DNA of 64,000 nucleotides from Oscarella lobularis (taxonomy: Eukaryota; Porifera; Homoscleromorpha; Homosclerophorida; Oscarellidae), in assembly GCF_947507565.1 (NCBI RefSeq), contig NC_089192.1, forward strand, positions 1,670,690 to 1,734,689. Reading direction: 5' to 3'. Shown in pieces: positions 56,520 to 64,000 of this stretch. The notes beneath the pieces are model-generated. The model was not told where the DNA came from. It worked only from the letters and a program-made list of their open reading frames with translations, and did not search any database. The stretch's first letter is position 1. Each line of letters opens with the position of its first letter. A program made the position numbers and the translations under genes.

Positions 56520-58430
56520 TGCTTCTTTGTTTTTTCAGACGTTCTCGTGCCGCGGCTGGTCTCGATGCCCGAAGCGAATGGGCTCGCGCCGCAAGTGCTT
56601 GTCGCGGAGGATACGGCTCCTCTGCCGCCGAAGAAGCGAAGAAGCGCGCCGTTCCCGTGTTTGTCACGGCCTCGGGATTTCTCCAGTGCCAAGGTGCCTA
56701 GTGAAAAAACCCTCGACGGGGGGCTTGTAGATATGGCAGAGCTTCTGCTAGATAATATCAAACTGCTTCGTCAGGAGGCTGCCATGCCGCGCTTGTCATC
56801 CGATTCGAAGGCTATTCAAATTTTATTGATCACCACGTGAACTCATAGCTTCGCGACTTTTATTGCGATTCGCGCGCATTCTGCACCGGCCACGGAGCCA
56901 GCGTTATTTGCCTTTATGCGCCACTTGGTTCGAGAGGCAGCGCGCCACCCGAGTCTCGGGTGGCTATTGTACGACTTCTTCCGCAAGAAGGCAGCATTGA
57001 TCCCTTCGCTGGGATACACTGCACTTTGATCTCTTTGCCATCACCGTCGCCGATGCTGCTGTCTCCTCCGGCCGCGCCCGTACGCTATGCCGTCTGTGCC
57101 TGGAGCCGGACCATGCGTCCATAGATTGTGCCCTTGCGCTGCGACTCGACTCCCGTTCTTTACTGGCGATGCAACAAGAAGCCAAAGTCTTTCGTCTTAG
57201 GAAAAGCTCCTGTGTGCCGCTCGTATAATTCTAGGCCGCTGCCGGGTTGTCGAGTGAATGATTGTCGTTTTCGACACGTTTGCTCTATTTGCGGCGCTCA
57301 ACACAAGCAAACCAACTGCCCGAGTTGAAAATGGCAAACTGCGGCTAAGAGCGATGCTTCGTCGGTGAGCGCCGCTAAGTGGGGAAGCGTTGCGCGTGTC
57401 AGCCAGAACTTAACTATTTGTTTTGTGTGTATGTTTTTGTGATAATTCGGGCGCGGATGCGCACCTTACGGCGAGCCGGGCATTTAGTGTTCCTTAGCCG
57501 TAGTTGTAGATTCTGGCACGTAGTCTGAAAGAGTCTTGCATCGTCTTTGTTTATTCTAGCGATTTCCCTATTTGACGAGAGCGCAGCGTGCAACCTCGTA
57601 CAGTCGGGTTATCAGTACACGTCCGATCTGCTGGTTTTGGACGCGGACCGGCCTCTCGGTCCTCCGCTCGCGCCGCTCGCGACTCCCGTGTCGCCTTTTT
57701 GCGTTGACAGATAGGAAGAGGATTTGGCTGCGTTTCCGCTTTTGCAGGTTACATTGTGACCGGTTTACGCGAAGGTTTTGGTATTGGCTTCGACTGCGGG
57801 TCGTCTTGGCTTTCATTGGCTAAGCGCAACATGTTGTCCGCCTCGTCACATGCTGCCGTTATCGACAAATATTTAGCTAAGGAGAAAGCGTGAATTCGCC
57901 TTGTGGGTCCCATCCGTCCGGAAGCCCGCTCCCGGGTGCACCTCAGTTCGTTTGGGGTCATTACCAAGAGCAACAAGCCGGGTCGGTGGCGTTTAATTGT
58001 GGACTTGTCGTGCCCTCGCAGTCGAAGCGTAAATGAAGGCATCTTGTCAGCGCTGGCTTTGCTTCGTTATAGCAGAGTCCCCGATGCCTTTACCCTTTTG
58101 TCCGCCTTTCGCGGTCACGAAAAACGCTCTGTTGTGTGTGATGGTTCGCAGCGGCGTCTCGGCGGCAATTAATTGGACCTTTTTCTGCTAATGGGCTTGG
58201 AAAATCCTAGGCAGTATGTGGAAAACTTGAAGCGGGCCTTAGACGTGTGTAAGCGGCTTCGCGTGCCGGTGGCTCAAGCGAAGACCGCAGGTCCCTCGCC
58301 TGTGATTGTGTTTCTCGTAATTGAGATTGACACCGTTTCGCCCTTGCTTTGTTTGCCGCCGGAGAAGCTGTCGCGTCTCCACACGTCGTGCGCGGGTTGG
58401 CTTCTTCGGAAAAACGTCACCTTTTGACAC
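56520..58430 (+). pseudogene. decayed Ngaro relative: gag and RT
   Basis: Gag: after a TTTGTTTTTTCAG acceptor-like tract, GLVDMAELLLDNIKLLRQEA matches the gag of the 38.8-kb element, and CRSYNSRPLPGCRVNDCRFR...CSICGAQHKQTNC repeats its CCCH + CCHC layout (57216-57326). RT: FGVITKSNKPGRWRLIVDLS, SRSVNEGILSALALL and PSPVIVFLVIEIDT in scattered frames; the YLDD region, RNase H and recombinase are missing. It is a distinct, older family member, full of stops. Confidence 0.7.
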
Positions 58431-58439
58431 ATCATTTTC

Positions 58440-60780
58440 TGTGTATAATAAGTCAGATGCTAAACAATTTTTTGTCAGCAAGAGCTTTAACGTGTTGAAG
58501 ACGACAAATTACTTTCAACCACATTGATCCCAGAGTCTATAGGCTAAACACTAAAACTTTGAAGTCATGACGACGATATTCAGTTTCTACCTTTGTACTG
58601 AAATGACCTTGTCTGGTTCAGGTTTTAATATCAACTTCAACTCTCTTTTGGCGCGAGAAAACTGGATTTTTTAGGCGTAGTTAGTGTTTCAAAGTGTTGA
58701 CGAATTGATAAAATAAAAATGTTGCTATTCAGCTCCTCATGGCTCATCACTGTTAATTGAAATTTCGCGCATCAGCCAGAGAAAACAGGTGTCTTGGAAG
58801 GTAGCTCTGTCGTCTTCCCTCGTTTTGATAATCAAGTGTTACTTACCAAAATCGCGGCCAACCATTAAAATGTATTTATTTCTGACCTTTTTTGCTGCAA
58901 AATACGCAATTTTGGTCGTTAACTGCTGCTCTCACATGACTCTTACCCTCTGAAAAGAAAAAATAGAAAACAGTTTTGGTAAGTCAGCTATGAATACCGA
59001 CTGCTCAATTAAAAAACCAAATGAATTCAATTTGTAGGAAGTGACGCCGTGCGGCAAAATTGTTGTCCGGTAGATAAAAATCCTGTCAAATATAGTGTCA
59101 ATGATTAGTAACTGATTATTGCATAGAAAAATTGAGGATGTCTGTTCTTGTCGTATACTCATTCTTGCAAGGGCTACAGTAACAAATGTAAAAAACTTAT
59201 CTCCAGACTTCACAAACGTCATCCAACGCATACTTTTAGACACTTTACTTGGTATGTGATTGGCAATCCCGTTGCAGTTGCCGGTTACCATAAAGTTCCA
59301 AAACAAAAATGCGAGCTAGGGAAGCTAATTTTATCCTTACTTTGACATCACACACTTTGATGGGATATCTGGTCAAACAAAAATCTATTAAATTATAAGA
59401 TTTTTCTGAACTCTTATGCGCTGCCTTCTAGAGATCACCATATTACCAAATAGCATCAGCGTTGTTACATTCATCTAAAATGTCGACCATTAGAGCCTCT
59501 TATGTATTTGGCTACCCATTAGGGCTCTTTCTTTCAATCCTGTTTTCCTTTCTTTTAGCAGACATCTACAGTGCATACGAGACTGGTATGAGATTTCGTA
59601 TGTTGCCAGGCAAAAACCACAAATGAGCAAAGATTAAGTTTTCTTGCAGCAAACGTTTCAAGGAAATATTAAAACTAATAGCCAAAACGTCTTCGAAGAC
59701 CCTCAGTCTCTATTGGGCTTATAGAAAATTCAAGCTTCGTGCAAGAACAGTAACAGCGTTAGCTAAAGATAACCAGTGCGTATAGGTTGACAATCACGTC
59801 CACAAAGCTGCAACGTTTTCATTTCGTTCCCTTGTTTCAATCAAACGCTTATCATCGGGAAGAAAATGTAGAATTGATTTGTAAAGTGTGTCTTCCAGCC
59901 AAAAACATATTCAGGTAAGTGAAGAAACTGAAGCAGCAATGCCAATAAAATTAAAAACAGCGTTTTCATTCCCCAAGATGTGTCATGACTTACACAACGA
60001 CGCACAGAAAGTAACAACTAAGGAATTATATGACTTTTAGAAGACTTCCAACGAATTACGGCCTTTCAATTAGAAGTATCTTGCAGAATGTGCTATTAAA
60101 CAAGGCTTTCTTGAACTTTCACCAAGACCTCTTCTCTGGATCTTAAGTGACGCCTATAATGCACTTCCTGGAAGATCATGTCAGTCATACCGTGGATTCG
60201 TCAATAGAAAGTTCGACCAGGGTTTTATGAAAGGCGGGAAAGCTAATCTATCCATGCTCAATTTTAAAGATGTCCTTCAATAGTTGCATTAACCAAGTGA
60301 ATTTAAAAGACCCGTAGACTACGTTTAGTTGCTCTTGCAGAGAACAATTAGAAAAGCGGCGGCTGGTGTTCAAGAACCAGGCATACATCCGTTTAAAGTT
60401 ATGTCGAGGCAACGTGGAATTTTGGTGGTGGATTGTGGCAGACGGGGTGGCAGAGACTCAGAGGAATAGAGCGGTGGTAAAGACTTGTGGCAGTATTGTT
60501 GCGGAGGAGGCAATGGGGTAGCTCGACCACATCTTATGGACGGCAACTTATTGACAAAGACGACAAAGAGACGGAATAAGACGAAGCGCTTGCCCAAGGG
60601 TCGAGAGCAAGGTATGTTTATATGTGAAATTACGGTAACTTATATTCTTTCATGATATACAATCTCTGGACCTCAATTTCTTGATCCATTAATTAGAAAA
60701 GAAAAAAACGACTCGCTATCTATCTTCGAACAACCGTATTCCACGATAAATAATAACAAATATAGCGAGATTTTACGGAA
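58440..60780. other. no gene seen
   Basis: AT-rich sequence with only short frames; no motif, tandem repeat or terminal repeat stands out. Confidence 0.5.
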
Positions 60781-60789
60781 CGACTCGTT

Positions 60790-61965
60790 GCAAGAGGCTA
60801 CAATCGAGCTGCTCTGAATGCCACAACAAGCGCGTTGAAAACACTATTTGCAGTATTTCTAACCACCTGTCTACCGTCAAAATCAGTCAAACTCTGGAAA
60901 CTGACAAAGAATCGATGACGCAATTTTTCCGCCACCAGTCACGTCAGATGACGTCTCAGCTGCAATCGACGCAGGAATTATCTGATGCACCTTTCAACAA
61001 AGCTTTTTTCAGGCTTGAAGACATTGTCTACCAATGAGCAAAACGAATTCATTAAAGTTTGATTTGCTTACTTTCTCCAGACAAGGAGCAAGAACTCTCT
61101 AACAAAGTGATTAGCAAAACGTCGTATTACAGTGAACAACTCAAACAACTAGCTGTTGATGGCAAAGGCGTGTTATGGCAGCGGATCAAAAAGTAATTTA
61201 CGACCAAATCAAACATCTTGTCACCGAAAACCAAGGCGGCAGCAACGGAAAAACAAATTTAAAAATTTAGCATTGCGTTAGAAAAAATGCGATCAGAAAG
61301 AAAAATCGCCTTACCCGTACCAAGCAGCGGCATTGCAGCCAAACTTCTTCTAAACGGTCGCACAGCTCATTCTATATTCCAAGCGAAACAGGACTTCTAT
61401 TTCAATTTTGATGACAAATTGTCACAAATGAGCAAGCTGACCGACGTCAGCGTTGCAGAAGAAAAGGTGAGACAGACGCCTCTGAGTTAAACGTTTAGTA
61501 AATCTATTTTTTCTAGATTTTGCTGTAGAGCGTTTTTGAGACAGTGTGGCCGAAGTTGGTGGTGAAATAGTTTTTCCTTTTACAAATTTTTATGCGCCAC
61601 ACCTTTCCGGGCATTCGTCTAAATCGGTCGTCGCCGAAGGAGCTTCGCAACAAAATGTCTTAAGAAAATTTTCCTAAACCATCGAGCTTCAAAAATCAGC
61701 CATAGAGTAATGGATGGGTGGACTGAGCGGCAGCGGTAAGACAACGGCTAGGTCAGTGCTGTTTGCCGCACTCCAGCGACTGGGAGTTGAAATTCCTCCC
61801 ACACTATCTATCCGAAGGTTATATCAAGCATTGCTTCGCCATTACCATAAACAAAACACAAGGTCAAACTGTCAAAGTGACTGGGTTGCAGACACATAAA
61901 ACAGTTTTACAGACGGACAATTTTACCTCGGTTGTAGGGCTTGGAGGACCGGATGCGTGAACCAC
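60790..61965 (+). pseudogene. Helitron/Pif1 helicase relic
   Basis: ERKIALPVPSSGIAAKLLLN then GRTAHSIFQ (61300-61385) is the motif Ia region of Helitron-type Pif1 helicases, and FAITINKTQGQTVKVTGL (about 61835-61890) is motif VI. A P-loop-like GGLSGSGKTTA lies between them at 61714, out of normal order. Most of the intervening protein is gone. It is an old, rearranged copy. Confidence 0.55.
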
Positions 61966-62008
61966 GCAGCACGTGACGGGTCGGGGGTTCGAATCCCGAA
62001 GCGTGCCC
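61953..62008 (+). tRNA. tRNA-like 3' half (B box)
   Basis: GGGTTCGAATCCCGA contains a perfect Pol III B box (GGTTCGAATCC) and is followed by a T-rich tract (CATTTTTC, then CTTTTTT repeats) that could end Pol III transcription. The T stem is imperfect and no acceptable D arm or A box lies upstream, so this is more likely a SINE head or tRNA relic than a working tRNA. Confidence 0.3.
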
Positions 62009-62425
62009 ATTTTTCTTTTTTTTCTTTTTTCTTTTTTCTTTTTTCTCTGTACCTAAGCGGCGATATACGATCACCCGCGACTGTGGCTTAACCGCCCTTA
62101 GCATGGTGGTTCCAGGGGGCTAAGCCCCCCTCTGCGACCTATGCTCATTGGGGCGGTTAAGCCCGGAGCGGGGCCGCCACCGATACCAGTAAGGTTTACA
62201 CCAGGGTTGGGGTAGGTACCTGAAAAAACGCTTTAAAAGCTCTCTAGGCTAGGTACATACTCTATAGTGCGCCAGACTGGCGTCACAATAGCCTCAGAGG
62301 TCCAGTTACGACTTGTAACGATGTTTGGGGGTGAGTCTTTATTTAGGCGTGTGAACCTTAAGACTGCTAACTATCTCTACAGACAACATCTATATACCAA
62401 CTGGTACGTCACTCATACGTATCAA
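62009..62425. other. possible LTR or flank of gypsy
   Basis: A (CTTTTTT)n tract, then a segment with paired GGCTTAACCGCCC and GGGCGGTTAAGCC words at 62090 and 62155, a ~75-bp inverted repeat. The downstream sequence to 62425 could be the 3' LTR of the minus-strand gypsy element, but the second LTR is outside the window. Confidence 0.3.
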
Positions 62426-63996
62426 CTAACTACTGTTCGTCACACCTCCCTTCGTTTTGAGTATGAACGTCCGACTACTTGCGCGACGTGTCATACTCTG
62501 CAACGTAAGATGAAGGGCGGCTTGGGCGGCCAGACCTGGTAACTTGGACTGCCGTAGAACCTGAACTTGAACTTGAACTTTCTTCGGCCCTAGTTGGGGT
62601 GGATCCGAAGGTTGAGTTGACTGCATATCAGTGGTTGGATCCGGATCTGGATCCGGATTGGGCTCACTCTGCGCTTCGGCCTTCCTCCCTGTCGGTGCTT
62701 CAACGTCAGGTGGCTCTATATCAATGTGTTCCTCCTCCTCTCTCTCTTTTTCGTGCGTCAGCCTGATCTGACGACGATTGAGGCGATACGGGCGTCTTCC
62801 GGACTTCACCACGTAAGACCTGGCGCTCAGACGCTTCAGGCAGACCTCTTGCGACTATTCGGATTCACCTGGGCGCTTGATCCGGACTGTATCTCCGGTT
62901 TGTAGCGGTTGTAGTGCCTTGGACGTGGTGTCGCAGCGCTGCTTTTGCTGCAATTTGGCGTCGGTTATCTTCTGCGTAACCACTTGAGGTGGAGCCACTG
63001 CGGGCTGGAGCATAGCTTTTGTCACTGGCAGCCTGGTCTGTATTCTCCTGCCAAACAGTAGTTGTGCAGGTGTTAGGGTTAGGATGATCCAAGCTTCTCC
63101 GACGGCGTGTTGCGGAAGTCCACCAGAGCAAGGTAGATGTCAGAATTGGCCAGCAACGCCTTCTTCATGAGAGTTTTGCACGTTTTGACGGAGTTTTCCG
63201 CTTTGCCGTTTGACTGCGGGTATCGAGGTGAGGATGTAACGTGCTGAAAATCCCATTCTTTTGCAAATCTGACAAATTCTGAGTTTGCAAAACTGCGGTC
63301 CGTTGTCGGATACCACCACATCAGGAATTCCGTGCCTGTCCATGTGAGCCTTCATCTTGTGGATCACCGTGGACGCTACTGTGTCCGACAGGCGATCGAC
63401 TTCAAAATAATTCGGGTAATAATCCACAGCAATCAAGTAGTCGACTGAGTCGAGATGAAAGTGATCCACTCCTATTTTCAGCCATGGGCCTTTGGGAACT
63501 TCACTAGGCTTCAGCGGCTCTCTGCACTGCTCCGGCTGTATAGCATTGCATACGCTGCACGTCGAAATATTTTCACGTATTTGCGCATTCATGCTGGGCC
63601 AATAGAAGCTATCTCTGGCTCGTCGCAAGCATCCTTCAATGCCGAGATGCGTGCTGTGAAGTAACTGCATCATTTCTGTTCTTACGCATACTGGTACCAC
63701 GATTCGGTCACCTTTGTATCTTAACCCTGTGTACGCCTTCGTTACTTTTTAGAAGGCGGTTGCCCAACCAAACTGTCTGACTTACACGTTTTGTCGGTTT
63801 TGCCGTCCAAGTCATCCTCAATATTAAAGAGGGCATTAAAAGAATTGTTTGTAAATGACTTTCACTGGTCTGATATCTTTGGACGTTCCTGACGTTTATC
63901 TTCATCGGTATCGAAGTCGCTGTCATCATGCTGGGACGAATTGGGCTTCTCGCACGTGAACATAATGGAACACATCGCTTTCGGAGGTTGCTGGGG
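62426..63996 (-). pseudogene. Ty3/gypsy integrase (K02A2.6-like), 3' half
   Basis: From the window edge downwards: an acidic linker (DDLDGKTDKT); H2C2 finger HSTHLGIEGCLRRARDSFYW...CSVCNAIQ; the core VDHFHL (Asp), DVVVSDNGPQF (Asp) and, after a frame change near 63310, SPRYPQSNGKAENSVKTC (Glu); then FRNTPSEKLGSS, GRRIQTRLPVTKAMLQPA, and the C-terminal SYVVKSGRRPYRLNRRQIRL. The tail is low-complexity (SEPNPDPDPDP, KKVQVQVQV) from hexamer repeats. Frame breaks near 63310 and 63080 and stops elsewhere show decay. RT lies off the right edge. Confidence 0.82.
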
Positions 63997-64000
63997 CGAA

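Noticed and set aside
61953-62008. Functional tRNA gene
   Set aside because: Only a B box and part of the T arm are present; no A box, D arm or matching acceptor stem.

Overview
The window is animal DNA, most likely from a marine invertebrate. The pieces of NRF1/EWG-like factor, Tec-family kinase, DNA2, UBA1 and mitochondrial TrpRS, introns of about 45-70 bp, and the mix of Ngaro, Penelope-like, Ty3/gypsy, Helitron, pogo, Tc1, THAP9-like and IS4EU-like elements all point to an animal; a sponge or similar early-branching lineage is a guess. No complete conserved host gene is visible. It reads as a transposon-dense, gene-poor region in which host genes survive as fragments.

Layout. 1-8.4 kb: host-like fragments (WWE exon, NRF1/EWG-like domain, N-terminus of a HECT/G2E3-like protein, a spliced Pro/Ser-rich hypothetical), a Penelope RT scrap, minisatellites and a decayed THAP/IS4EU-like transposase. 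8.4-12 kb: nearly empty. 12.3-15.3 kb: an unexplained series of perfect or near-perfect hairpins, split by a pogo-like transposon with TA target duplication. 16.7-23.7 kb: a graveyard of Penelope, THAP9/P-like, an uncharacterised transposase-like family, gypsy gag and Tc1, plus two MITE-like inverted-repeat elements, one carrying a nested 147-bp palindrome. 26.5-31.7 kb: a nearly full-length Ty3/gypsy element with ~105-bp LTRs. 31.9-34.9 kb: a dimeric repeat, a 600-bp palindrome, a Helitron helicase scrap and a 40-bp minisatellite. 35.0-38.8 kb: UBA1 and TrpRS exons, a two-exon hypothetical gene and a multi-exon gene cut by an insertion. 38.8-44.1 kb: a Ngaro-type tyrosine-recombinase retrotransposon with the full A1-B1-A2-B2 repeat arrangement and an intron in gag. 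45.1-46.5 kb: a DNA2 pseudogene fragment joined tail-to-tail to four exons of a Tec-family kinase. 46.5-52.9 kb: three insertions of one LINE with a restriction-like endonuclease, two of them about 98% identical in protein, all with 3' ends on (GA)n tracts. 52.9-55.2 kb: Helitron helicase plus RPA-like OB folds, and an antisense Helitron N-terminal domain. 56.5-64 kb: a decayed Ngaro relative, a Helitron relic, a tRNA-like B box and the 3' half of a second gypsy family.

The most notable points are the microsatellite-associated LINE, one copy of which lies in the (CT)n polypyrimidine tract of the Tec-kinase intron; the collection of intron-bearing host-gene fragments bounded by Helitron pieces; and the hairpin series at 12.4-15.3 kb. 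All similarity statements come from motif recognition by eye, not from database searches.
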